Source: Gilvirhabdus luticola
GTDB lineage: Bacteria > Bacteroidota > Bacteroidia > Flavobacteriales > Flavobacteriaceae
Strand: one strand, 5' to 3'
Length of the DNA: 64,000 nucleotides
NCBI RefSeq assembly: GCF_032583975.1
Contig: NZ_JAWHTF010000006.1
Shown: piece after piece, positions 1 to 9,100 of the stretch
Numbering within the stretch: the stretch's first letter is position 1
Layout: every line of letters begins with the position of its first letter
Translations under genes and position numbers: made by a program
The notes under the pieces: model-generated
Seen by the model: only the letters and a program-made list of their open reading frames with translations
Databases searched by the model: none
What the model was told of the DNA's origin: nothing

Positions 1-973
1 CATAATCAGTGTCGATTTTTGCTCTTGTAATACCTTCAGCAACAGAAGCAACTGTTTCTAAATGTGATGGATTAGGTACTAAATTCATTCTAATAGACTT
101 CCCATTTTGATAGGTTTTTTCTAACGTAAGGCCCAAATGGTATTTTACATCGCCATCAATATTTTCATCCTCAAAGTCTTTTCCTTCAAACTCACTAAAA
201 AGTTCATGCATTGGTTTTCTGAAAATATTAACAAGAGTACTTAATCGCCCTCTGTGTGCCATTCCTAACACACATTCTTTTACTCCATATTTTTCTACAG
301 AATAAAATAACACATTACTTATAGCTGGAATTAAAGATTCACCGCCTTCCAATGAAAACCTTTTTTGTCCAACATATTTTGTTTGTAAAAAGTTCTCGAA
401 AGTAACGGCTTGATTTAATTTTGAAAGAATATATTTTTTAGTATCAGCGGAAAAATCTGCTTGATTATCATTTTTATTTAACCGTTCTTGCCACCATTTA
501 ATAACTTCAGGGTTTCTAAGGTACATATACTCTACACCTATTGAACTACAGTATATAGCTTCAAGATGCTTAATAATGTCTCTAAGTGTTTGAACTCCGA
601 TACCAAGAATTTCACCAGCACTGAAAGGAGTATCCAAATCATGATCTGATAGTCCAAAATATTCTAACTCAAGTCTTGGTGTATATTTTCTTCGTTCCCT
701 AACAGGGTTTGTTTTGGTGAACAGGTGCCCTCTGGTTCTGTATCCATCTATAAGATTTAGAACTTGAAATTCTTTTTGAACATACTCTGGAAATTGTGTA
801 GAAACCCCTTCAATTATTTCTCCATTCAATCCATAATTTTCACTACCAAAATCATAACCTTGAAAAAAGGCTCTCCAACTTGGTTCGATTAAATCTGGAT
901 TTTCTAAATATTGGTCGTATAAATCAGCGAAATAAGCTGTATGTGCGGCGTTTAAAAAGGAAAATTTATCCAT
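1..973 (-). CDS. sucA: 2-oxoglutarate dehydrogenase E1 component, N-terminal part (cut by window edge)
   Basis: The reverse strand is open from an ATG at 973 to the window edge, giving about 324 residues. The translation begins MDKFSFLNAAHTAYFADLYD, the small N-terminal helical segment of SucA-type E1 enzymes, and carries a GMAHRGRL motif near residue 240 at the start of the thiamine-diphosphate domain. The family E1 enzyme is about 900 residues, so roughly two thirds lies outside the window. It decarboxylates 2-oxoglutarate and passes the succinyl group to E2 (SucB) in the cytoplasmic TCA-cycle complex. Two tandem TAnnTTTG-type -7 elements sit upstream on the same strand (1018..1011 and 1008..1001), giving a short leader. 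Identification is secure; only the C-terminal part is unseen. Confidence 0.96.
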   Translation of the reverse strand, partial: MDKFSFLNAAHTAYFADLYDQYLENPDLIEPSWRAFFQGYDFGSENYGLNGEIIEGVSTQFPEYVQKEFQVLNLIDGYRTRGHLFTKTNPVRERRKYTPRLELEYFGLSDHDLDTPFSAGEILGIGVQTLRDIIKHLEAIYCSSIGVEYMYLRNPEVIKWWQERLNKNDNQADFSADTKKYILSKLNQAVTFENFLQTKYVGQKRFSLEGGESLIPAISNVLFYSVEKYGVKECVLGMAHRGRLSTLVNIFRKPMHELFSEFEGKDFEDENIDGDVKYHLGLTLEKTYQNGKSIRMNLVPNPSHLETVASVAEGITRAKIDTDY

Positions 974-1088
974 AAATTTTTTAAAACTGAATCAATCAGG
1001 CAAATTTATACAAAAGTACAACATTTAGTAAAATTAGATATTCTTTTATTATTTTTATGAATGAAATATTTCATCTAAAAGAAAAGCT

Positions 1089-1628
1089 ATGAAAAACACA
1101 TTAAAAAAAAGAATAAAACTTCATGTTGTCTTATTCATATTTTACTTGTTTTCAACATCTCTAATATGTCAAAATAATAATAATGGCCCGTCGGATTTTT
1201 GGAACCATGTACGTTTTGGTGGAGGCGTTGGATTAAGCTTTGGTAATGGTTTTTTTAGTGGTACTTTGGCCCCAAGTGCAATTTATCAGTTCAATCCTCA
1301 AGTTGCTTTAGGTGTAGGATTAAGTGGTACTTACAACACTCGTGAAGATTTTTATAGATCTACCATTATAGGTGGAAGTATTATTAGCATATTTAATCCC
1401 ATACGAGAAGTTCAGTTATCGGCAGAATTTGAAGAGTTAAATGTAAGCAGAAACTGGGATGACAGAACTGGATTTAAAGATGAAAACTACTGGTATCCTG
1501 CTTTATTTTTGGGTGCTGGTTTTAATAGCGGACCTGTAACTGTAGGTATTAGATATGATGTCTTATACGATAGAGATAAAAGTATTTATGCCGATCCTTG
1601 GATTCCTTTTGTGCGAGTTTATTTTTAA
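1089..1628 (+). CDS. Small exported protein, probably an outer-membrane beta-barrel; function unknown
   Basis: This 179-residue protein has an N-terminal signal peptide (about residues 1-27, hydrophobic stretch ending LICQ). The mature part is rich in Gly and aromatic residues, with alternating segments such as FGGGVGLSFGNGF and VGIRYDVLYD, and ends in a phenylalanine (VRVYF), as outer-membrane barrels often do. Relatives in flavobacteria are, to my knowledge, often labelled alpha-ketoglutarate decarboxylase. Nothing here looks like an enzyme: there is no cofactor motif and the length is far too small, so that name was probably carried over from the adjacent sucA. It is divergent from sucA and its end overlaps the convergent gene at 1625 by 4 bp. 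An OmpW- or porin-like small barrel is the best guess. Confidence 0.75.
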   Translation: MKNTLKKRIKLHVVLFIFYLFSTSLICQNNNNGPSDFWNHVRFGGGVGLSFGNGFFSGTLAPSAIYQFNPQVALGVGLSGTYNTREDFYRSTIIGGSIISIFNPIREVQLSAEFEELNVSRNWDDRTGFKDENYWYPALFLGAGFNSGPVTVGIRYDVLYDRDKSIYADPWIPFVRVYF

Positions 1629-1975
1629 GAGTATTGATTTTTAAACCATACTTTTTGCCATTCTCTTTTCAAAACTAAAAAAGTTACTTGTTCTGATATT
1701 TCTAAAGTATCATGGCTTGTTAACCGTTTTATTTTTTCTTCTGAAACATCAATGATGTAAAGTAAATTAAGATAATCAGTAAATTTTTCCTGAATGAGCT
1801 GATAAATTTTTTCTTGTAGTATAAGTTTTAAACTTGTTGGTAGAACATCTTCTCTAAAAGACAATTCGATATTAGCTAAAGCAAGGTCTTTATTGAGTTG
1901 GTATATCAATTTTGTATATAATCCTAATTCATTGGATTCTGTAATTATGGCATCAAAATTTTCAGTAAGTTTCAT
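1625..1975 (-). CDS. Conserved hypothetical protein downstream of prenyl-diphosphate synthase
   Basis: This 116-residue soluble protein has no signal peptide or membrane segment. It is mostly predicted helical, rich in Leu, Glu and Lys, with one Trp-containing basic stretch at the C-terminus. I do not recognise a domain. Its ATG overlaps the stop codon of the upstream prenyl synthase gene in a TAATG arrangement (1977-1973), so the two are probably translationally coupled and form one operon. The context suggests a role connected to isoprenoid synthesis or simply co-transcription; the sequence gives no direct evidence of function. Confidence 0.7.
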   Translation of the reverse strand: MKLTENFDAIITESNELGLYTKLIYQLNKDLALANIELSFREDVLPTSLKLILQEKIYQLIQEKFTDYLNLLYIIDVSEEKIKRLTSHDTLEISEQVTFLVLKREWQKVWFKNQYS

Positions 1976-2949
1976 TAGATAGTTCTGGTCATTAGCTGTC
2001 TACCAAAATCTTTTAGTTTATTCTTTTTTTCTTCAGGAATATTGATAGAATTTAAAATTGAAAATGCTTTTTCAGTATAATTTTCAATCTCTTTTTTAGT
2101 CTCTTCATCAGACTTGCTTAAAACAATTAAACTTTTTACAGTATCTATTTTGTCCTGCTTATCTTCTGGATTTAGTTCATATAAATATTTTAATTGAGTC
2201 TTATTCTCATCCGAAGACAACTCCAAAGTCTTTAAATACAAATATGTTTTTTTGTTTTCTATAATGTCTCCTCCAACTTGTTTCCCAAAAGTCTTTGGGT
2301 CTCCAAAAACATCTAGGTAATCATCTTGCAACTGAAAGGCAATACCCAAATTTTTTCCAAATAGATAAATGTTTCCCTGATCCTCCTGTGAAGCATTTGC
2401 AACAATTGCTCCCATTTTTAATGCAGCTCCAACCAAAACAGCGGTTTTATATTCTATCATTTTAATGTATTCTAGAATAGTTACATCATCTCTTATTTCA
2501 AAATCAATATCATACTGCTGGCCTTCGCAAACTTGTAATGCGGTTTCACTAAAAAGCTTTACTAGCGACTGAAATGTGTTCGAATCATAATTTTCAAACA
2601 ATTTATAAGCAAGAATCAACATAGCATCTCCAGACAAAATCCCTCTATTGATATCCCATTTTTCGTGAACTGTTTCTTTACCTCTACGTAAAGGAGCATC
2701 ATCCATAATGTCATCATGAATTAATGAAAAATTATGGAATACTTCAATACTCAAAGCAGCATCTAAAGCCTTATTATAATTTGTGCCAAATATTTCTGTA
2801 GACATTAAAGTTAGAACAGGTCTTAACCGCTTTCCTCCCAAATTTAAAATGTAGGAGATTGGTTCGTATAAATTTTTTGGTTCTTGAAAGTTTGTAAAAT
2901 CTTCTAAATAGGCCAAAAATTGCTTTTGGTAAAATTCGACTGTCTGCAT
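1975..2949 (-). CDS. Polyprenyl (farnesyl/geranylgeranyl) diphosphate synthase
   Basis: The product condenses isopentenyl diphosphate with an allylic diphosphate in the cytoplasm. With the start at the ATG at 2949 (an upstream in-frame ATG at 2976 adds nine unlikely residues) it has 324 residues, normal for the family. GGKRLRP is at 38-44, the first aspartate-rich motif DDIMD at 79-83 and the second, DDYLD, at 209-213. The fifth residue before the first motif is Phe74, and the motif has no two-residue insertion. In characterised enzymes a bulky residue there limits chain length and resembles archaeal-type GGPP synthases, so a C15-C20 product is inferred rather than a long menaquinone tail. 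It is coupled to the small gene downstream. dxs, which makes the precursor pathway's first intermediate, is at 16.9 kb. Confidence 0.93.
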   Translation of the reverse strand: MQTVEFYQKQFLAYLEDFTNFQEPKNLYEPISYILNLGGKRLRPVLTLMSTEIFGTNYNKALDAALSIEVFHNFSLIHDDIMDDAPLRRGKETVHEKWDINRGILSGDAMLILAYKLFENYDSNTFQSLVKLFSETALQVCEGQQYDIDFEIRDDVTILEYIKMIEYKTAVLVGAALKMGAIVANASQEDQGNIYLFGKNLGIAFQLQDDYLDVFGDPKTFGKQVGGDIIENKKTYLYLKTLELSSDENKTQLKYLYELNPEDKQDKIDTVKSLIVLSKSDEETKKEIENYTEKAFSILNSINIPEEKKNKLKDFGRQLMTRTI

Positions 2950-3012
2950 GAAACAAAAGTCGCTATTTGTCATCATATTATCAAGCCAATATTAAGATAT
3001 TGTTAAAACTTT

Positions 3013-3053
3013 GGAAACTATTTTTGTTTTTAAAGTTTCCTGTTGTACATTTG
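3013..3053 (+). promoter_or_regulatory. Promoter with inverted repeat, candidate autoregulatory operator of the TetR gene
   Basis: A perfect -7 element TACATTTG lies at 3046-3053, eight bases before the tetR ATG at 3062. Immediately upstream is an inverted repeat, GGAAACT at 3013-3019 and AGTTTCC at 3034-3040, with a 14-bp spacer. The arms cover the region where the -33 element should be. TetR regulators normally repress their own promoter and the linked efflux operon through such palindromes, so autoregulation is inferred. Confidence 0.55.
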
Positions 3054-3061
3054 CCCTCATT

Positions 3062-3661
3062 ATGAAAGAAAAAATTTTAAAGACTGCGGCCGACTTATTT
3101 TTAACCTATGGGTTTAAAAGTGTTACAATGGACGATATAGCTAATAAAATTGGCATGTCTAAAAAAACCATTTATCAATATTTCGATAACAAAATCAAAC
3201 TTGTAGAAGCAACTACTTTATATGTTTTTGATTTTATATCGCTTGGTATTGATTGTATTTGCAATGATAATTTGAATCCTATTGAGGAAATTTATGAAAT
3301 TAAAAAATTTTTGATGATTCATTTAAAAGACGAAAAATCCTCACCTCAATATCAATTACAAAAGTACTACCCAAAAATTCACGATGCATTAAAGTCTAAA
3401 CAGTATTGTGTGATGCAAGATTGTATAACTCAAAACTTAAGCAAAGGTATAAAAGCAGGTCTTTATCGGGATAATATGAATATTGAGTTTATTTCAAAAA
3501 TATACTTCAGTTGTATGATGGTTTTAAAAGACAAAGACTTATTCCCACTTAACAATTTTTCAATGAACTCTTTAATGGACAATTATTTGGAGTATCATTT
3601 AAGAGGTATTTGTACACCTAAAGGGATAGAGATAATGCAAAAATTTACAAATCCAAATTAG
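3062..3661 (+). CDS. TetR/AcrR-family transcriptional regulator
   Basis: The 199-residue protein starts at the ATG at 3062; a start at 3011 would lie inside the promoter. Residues 1-50 form a typical TetR helix-turn-helix (ILKTAADLF, then VTMDDIANKIGMSKKTIYQY), followed by an all-helical ligand-binding domain with little recognisable similarity. It sits 7 bp before an outer-membrane factor, adaptor and RND pump on the same strand, the classical arrangement for a regulator that represses its efflux operon until an inducer binds. An inverted repeat overlaps its promoter. The inducer cannot be read from the sequence. Confidence 0.93.
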   Translation: MKEKILKTAADLFLTYGFKSVTMDDIANKIGMSKKTIYQYFDNKIKLVEATTLYVFDFISLGIDCICNDNLNPIEEIYEIKKFLMIHLKDEKSSPQYQLQKYYPKIHDALKSKQYCVMQDCITQNLSKGIKAGLYRDNMNIEFISKIYFSCMMVLKDKDLFPLNNFSMNSLMDNYLEYHLRGICTPKGIEIMQKFTNPN

Positions 3662-3668
3662 TCATCAA

Positions 3669-5009
3669 ATGAAAAGTAAAGTAATATTAATTTTTAGCCT
3701 ATTGTTTTCTTTAGCCCTGATCGGACAAGAAAATCCTCAAAGTTTAACTTTGCAGGAGGCGATAGATTTTGCGCTGGAAAATAATAAACAAGCTAAAAAT
3801 GCAGCATTAGATATAGAAGCTGCTGAAAAAATAAAATGGGAAACTACAGCTTCAGGTTTACCGCAAGTAAACGCTACAATAGACTATCAAAATTTTTTAA
3901 AACAGCAGGTTTCACTAATTCCTGCAGAATTTTTTGGAGGAAATCCTGGTGATTTTGAAGAAGTAACCTTTGGTACAAAACAAAATGTTGGTGCATTTGC
4001 TACTGTGACTCAAAAAATATTTGATGGCTCTTATCTTGTTGGTTTACAATCTGCAAAAGTGTATTTAGAAATTTCTGAAAACGCAAAAGAAAAGACAGAT
4101 CTTGAAGTAAGAAATGCTGTTATAAATGCCTACGGTAATGTTCTGCTTGCTGAAGAAAGTATAACCATCTTAAATAACAATATTGATGTTATTCAAAAAA
4201 ACGTAGATGAAACCACAAGAATTTACGAAAATGGAATGGCAGAAGAAGAAAGTGTTGAGCAATTAGAAATTACATTATCGCTTTTAAAAAGTAGTTTAAG
4301 CAATGCTGAACGTCTAAAGGCTCTTGCATATCAAATGTTTAATATTACAATAGGTCTTGATTTAAACAACAATACCACACTTACAGATAATCTAGAAGCA
4401 TTGACGCTTCAAAACATGGATTTAGAATTATTAAATGCAGATGAAAATGTTGAAAACACAATAGATTATAAAATCGCTGAAAACGATTTAGAGTCTAAAG
4501 AGTTGTTGGTTAAGCTGGCAAAAAGTAAAGCATTACCAACCTTAAACGCATTTTTAAATGGTGGGTATTCTGGTTTTAACGACGAATTTAACTTTTTGAA
4601 CAAGAACCAAGATTGGTTTGGCTCCTCACTGTTTGGGGTAAGCATGAATATCCCAATTTTTAGTTCATTAGAACGCAGTGCTGCTACTCAAAGAGCTGAA
4701 ATTAATCTTGAAAAAGCCGAAACAGATCTTCAGCTCGTTGAGCAACAATTAAGTTTTAAAATCACTCGAGCTAAAAGTGATTATCAATTTGCAATAGAAG
4801 AATATCAAAACAAAAAACAAAATCTAAATCTTGCCGAACGCATAGAGAGAAAAAATCAAACCAAGTTTTTTGAAGGTATTGGCTCAAGCTTCGATTTAAG
4901 ACAAGCACAAACACAATTGTATTCTGCTCAAAGAGAATATTTAGAGGCTATGTTTAATGTCATTAGTAGCAAAGCAGAATTAGAAACAGTTTTAAACACC
5001 ATAAATTAA
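3669..5009 (+). CDS. TolC-family outer-membrane efflux protein
   Basis: This 446-residue protein has a signal peptide ending near residue 20 (SLALIGQ) and two copies of the outer-membrane efflux protein repeat. The first begins LTLQEAIDFALENNKQ near residue 25; the second covers about 260-440 with long coiled-coil helices (LEKAETDLQLVEQQLSFKI). This matches the TolC fold, a trimeric outer-membrane barrel with a periplasmic alpha-helical tunnel. It is the second gene of the tetR - TolC - adaptor - RND operon, followed after 18 bp by the adaptor. Substrates are not predictable from the sequence. Confidence 0.93.
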   Translation: MKSKVILIFSLLFSLALIGQENPQSLTLQEAIDFALENNKQAKNAALDIEAAEKIKWETTASGLPQVNATIDYQNFLKQQVSLIPAEFFGGNPGDFEEVTFGTKQNVGAFATVTQKIFDGSYLVGLQSAKVYLEISENAKEKTDLEVRNAVINAYGNVLLAEESITILNNNIDVIQKNVDETTRIYENGMAEEESVEQLEITLSLLKSSLSNAERLKALAYQMFNITIGLDLNNNTTLTDNLEALTLQNMDLELLNADENVENTIDYKIAENDLESKELLVKLAKSKALPTLNAFLNGGYSGFNDEFNFLNKNQDWFGSSLFGVSMNIPIFSSLERSAATQRAEINLEKAETDLQLVEQQLSFKITRAKSDYQFAIEEYQNKKQNLNLAERIERKNQTKFFEGIGSSFDLRQAQTQLYSAQREYLEAMFNVISSKAELETVLNTIN

Positions 5010-5027
5010 TTCAATCAAAAAATAAAT

Positions 5028-6191
5028 ATGAAAAAAATACTTTCACTTATAACTATAGCATTACTAATGGCTTCATGTGGAAATAAATCACAAACAATAG
5101 ATGATATTATTGCATCTAAAGATAAAGCAGCCATTGAAGCGAAACGAAACGAATTAGTAAAAACACAACATGAAATTGCTGATGATTTAGAAAAAATTGA
5201 AGCAGAGTTATCCAAACTTAACGGTAAAAAAAATCTGCCAATTGTCACTGCTTTTTCTATTGAAGAATCAGAATTTAATCATTATCTGGAAATTCAAGGC
5301 AGTGTAAAAACAAAAGAAGACATCATTCTATATGCCCAATTTGCGGGTATATTATCTAACGTCTATGTTAAAGAAGGCCAAAGTGTAATAAAAGGACAAA
5401 TATTAGCAAAAATAGATGACGGCGGATTGAGTCAACAACTGTCTCAAGCAAAAATATCTGAAGAACTAGCTAGAACAACTTTTGAGCGTCAAAAAAGACT
5501 ATGGGAGCAAAAAATAGGTTCAGAATTACAATTTCTACAAGCAGAAGCAACATATAAAGGGCAACAAGATGTTGTAAAACAACTTCAATCTCAATTAGAT
5601 AAAACATTTATAAAAGCTCCATTTAGTGGTATAATAGAAAATGTGATTTCTGAACAAGGCTCTGTCGTTGCGCCAGGACAATCTCAAATTATTCATATTG
5701 TCAACCTAGACAATATGTATATAGAAGCAGAGGTTCCAGAAAGCCATTTACCCAATGTTACTAAAGGCAAAAAAGTAGAAGTAGATTTTCCTGTATTAGG
5801 TAAAACTATTGAAACTTCAATTCGTCAAGTGGGTAATTCTATTAATCCTAATAATCGTGCCTTTAGAATTGAAGTTGGAGTGCCAAACCAAGGTGGAGAT
5901 ATTAAACCTAATTTAACAAGTAAGCTTAAAATTAATGATTACACCAATCCTAAAGCAATTATGATTCCACAAAGTATTATTTCAGAGAATAGTACTGGTG
6001 AACAATATGTTTTTGTGGTTGATAGCCTTGACGAAAACAATGTTGGTAAAGCAAAGAAAGCGATTATTACAACTGGAAAAACTCAAGGTGATTTTATTGA
6101 AGTCCTATCAGGTTTAGAAAATGGTAGTCAAGTAATTAAAGAAGGTGCTAGAAGTGTTCAAGACCAACAAGAGGTTGAAATTTCAAACTAA
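5028..6191 (+). CDS. RND efflux periplasmic adaptor (membrane fusion) lipoprotein
   Basis: This is a 387-residue HlyD/AcrA-type adaptor. The N-terminus has a lipobox (LLMASC, Cys17), so it is a lipoprotein anchored in the inner membrane. A coiled coil rich in Glu and Lys runs over about 30-75. The biotinyl-lipoyl half-motifs follow at roughly 95-130 (VYVKEGQSVIKGQILAKID) and 195-225 (IKAPFSGIIENVISEQGSVV), with a beta-barrel domain after them. It bridges the RND pump and TolC-like channel encoded on either side; the pump gene starts 6 bp after its stop. A coiled coil placed before the first lipoyl half is less usual than the standard hairpin between the halves. Confidence 0.93.
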   Translation: MKKILSLITIALLMASCGNKSQTIDDIIASKDKAAIEAKRNELVKTQHEIADDLEKIEAELSKLNGKKNLPIVTAFSIEESEFNHYLEIQGSVKTKEDIILYAQFAGILSNVYVKEGQSVIKGQILAKIDDGGLSQQLSQAKISEELARTTFERQKRLWEQKIGSELQFLQAEATYKGQQDVVKQLQSQLDKTFIKAPFSGIIENVISEQGSVVAPGQSQIIHIVNLDNMYIEAEVPESHLPNVTKGKKVEVDFPVLGKTIETSIRQVGNSINPNNRAFRIEVGVPNQGGDIKPNLTSKLKINDYTNPKAIMIPQSIISENSTGEQYVFVVDSLDENNVGKAKKAIITTGKTQGDFIEVLSGLENGSQVIKEGARSVQDQQEVEISN

Positions 6192-6197
6192 AAAAAA

Positions 6198-9100
6198 ATG
6201 AGTAACAAATTATATAAAGAATTTAAGCCTTCATCTTGGGCCATAAACAACAAAACTGTTATTTATGTGATCATTGCCATTTTCCTGTTTTTAGGAATTT
6301 CAGCATATTTTAGTTTACCACGAGAAAGTTTTCCTGAAGTAAAAGAAACAAAAATATATGTAAGTGCTCCATATCCTGGAAATACTGCCGAAGATATAGA
6401 AAAGCTTATTGTCGATCCTTTAGAAGATAGAATTAAAAACATTAGTAATATAACTGAAGTATTATCAACTTCTCAAGAAGATTACGGAATGATTGTGGTT
6501 GAATTTGACGAAAACATTACAGTCGAAGATGCCAAGCAACGAGTAAAAGATGAAGTAGATAGTGAAAAAGCATCAGAAGATTGGCCAACATTTAATGGCG
6601 CTAAAGTAGAGCCTAACGTATTTGATCTTGACTTCTCTGAAGAAATCCCTATTCTAAATATTAATCTAACAGGAGATTATCCTGTTGATAAACTCAAAGA
6701 ATTTGCTGAAATTCTTCAAGACGATATTGAAGATTTAGAAGAAATTAAGGCAGCTGATATTCGAGGCGCTCAAGAAAAAGAAGTTGAAGTTGCAGTTGAC
6801 ATATATAAAATGATGGCTGCCAAAGTAAGTTTTAATGATGTTATTTCAGCTATACAAAATGGTAACGTTACTTTGAGTGGTGGAAATCTTATTACAAGCG
6901 GACAACGTAGAACTGTACGTGTCATTGGTGAAATAGATGAACCTAAACAATTAGAAAATTTTGTGGTAAAATCTGATAAAGGAGCTGTCTATTTGCGTGA
7001 TATTGCCACAGTCTCTTTTATTGATGAAGACCATACAACATTTGCTCGAGATTTTGGTAAAAATGTAGTAATGTTAGACGTTAAAAAACGTTCTGGCAAA
7101 AACATGGTAGCTGCAACAGAAGCTATTTATAAAATCATTGATAATTTACAAGAAACCAATGCTATCCCTAAAGATGTTAATATAACAACAGCAAATGACC
7201 AGTCTGAAATCACCCTAAACCAGGTACAAGATTTAGTAAACAGTATTATTTTCGGAATAATTCTAGTAACGACAGTTTTGATGTTTTTTCTAGGGTTTAG
7301 AAATGCACTATTCGTTGGGTTTGCGATACCAATGTCTATGGTTATGGCCTTTATGATTGTACAAATATTAGGCTATACCATGAATACTATGATTCTTTTT
7401 GGATTAATCATGGGACTTGGTATGTTGGTAGATAACGGAATTGTACTTGTTGAAAATGTCTATCGCTTAATGGAAGAAGAAGGCATGAGTCGTATTGAAG
7501 CTTCAAAAAAAGGAATCGGAGAAATTGCCATGCCAATTATTATTTCAACCTTAACAACTGTAGCGGCTTTTATACCATTGGGCATGTGGCCTGGAATGAT
7601 GGGCGAATTCATGATTTATTTCCCAATTACACTGTCTATAGTTTTAGGGTCTTCTTTATTTGTTGCTGTTTTCATTAACTCTGTAATGGTGTCACAATTT
7701 ATGAAAATTGAAGAAGACACCATTCCAATGAAAACTCTAATAAAAATATCTATAATTTTTGTCTTTCTAGGGCTAATTATCTATTTTGTTGGAGGCGCAT
7801 ATCGTGGTATAGGTACCTTACTCATATTTATTGCAGCACTTCTTTGGGGTTATAAATATGTAATTAAAGGATTAACTCATACTTTTAAAGACAAGGTTTT
7901 ACCACGTTTAGAAAATTGGTACGAAAATCGATTACGATCTGCATTAAGAGGAAGAATGCCCTACATTTATATTGCTGGGACAGTTATAATTCTTATTATT
8001 TCATTTATTACATTTGGTCTGTCTGTAGAAAGTAAACGTACTAAAATTGAATTCTTTCCAGACAATACGCCAAAGCAAATTATGGTGTATATAGAATATC
8101 CAGAAGGTACAGCTATAGAAAAGACGAACGAAATTACCAAAGACATTGAAAACAGAGTATATGGCATTATTAGAAGCGAAAAATATACAGATTCAGACGA
8201 TGATAGTAGAAATTTCCTGGTAGAATCTGTAGTGTCGCAAGTTGGTGAAGGTGCTGGAAACCCATTTACAGATGGTGGTTCTGCAGCTGAAATGCCTAAC
8301 AGAAGTAAAATCACCGCTACCATGCGTGAATATAAATTCCGTAGAGATGCCAATAATAACATCATTGACAGCGAAGAACTGCGAAAAGACATTCAAGATG
8401 CTCTAAAAGGTGTTTATCCAGGTGTTTCCATTTCAGTTGAAAAGGATCCCGTTGGACCACCAGCTGGTTATCCAATTAACATTGAAATTGAAGGTCAGGA
8501 TTATAACCAATTAATAACTATAGCAGAAAATATCAAGAAATTTATTGACAGCAAAAATGTGCCTGGTATTGATCAATTGAAAATTGATGTAAACAGAGGA
8601 AAACCAGTTACTCGAGTTGATATTGATCGTGAAAAAGCAGGCGAATTAGGTGTTTCGGCAGGGCAAATTGGTCAACAATTACGCAACTCTCTTTTTGGTG
8701 CAAAAGCTGGTGTTTATAAAAAAGATGGAGAAGATTATGATATCAATGTGCGATTCAATGAAGATATTAGATATAACACAAGTGCTTTGTTTAATCAGAA
8801 CATCATTTTTAGAGATCAAGCTTCAGGGCAAATAAAAGAAGTTCCCGTATCAGCAGTTGCTAAGCAGGTAAATACCTCATCATTTAGTTCTATAAAACAT
8901 CGAGATTATAAAAGAGTTGTAACGGTCTATTCAGCATTAGCTCCTGGATTTATTGATGCTAACGTTGTTGTAGACCAAATTAAAGTAGAAATGGAATCCT
9001 ATAGTGATACTTATGGAGAGCTTCCTAATAATGTTAATATAGATTATACAGGCCAACTAGAAGAGCAAGCTAAAGAGCAAGCGTTCTTAAATAAGGCGCT

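Noticed and set aside
7967..8392. Minus-strand open frame of 141 codons within the RND gene
   Set aside because: It is antisense to a conserved transporter domain, Ser/Ile-rich without recognisable features, and is a codon-bias shadow.
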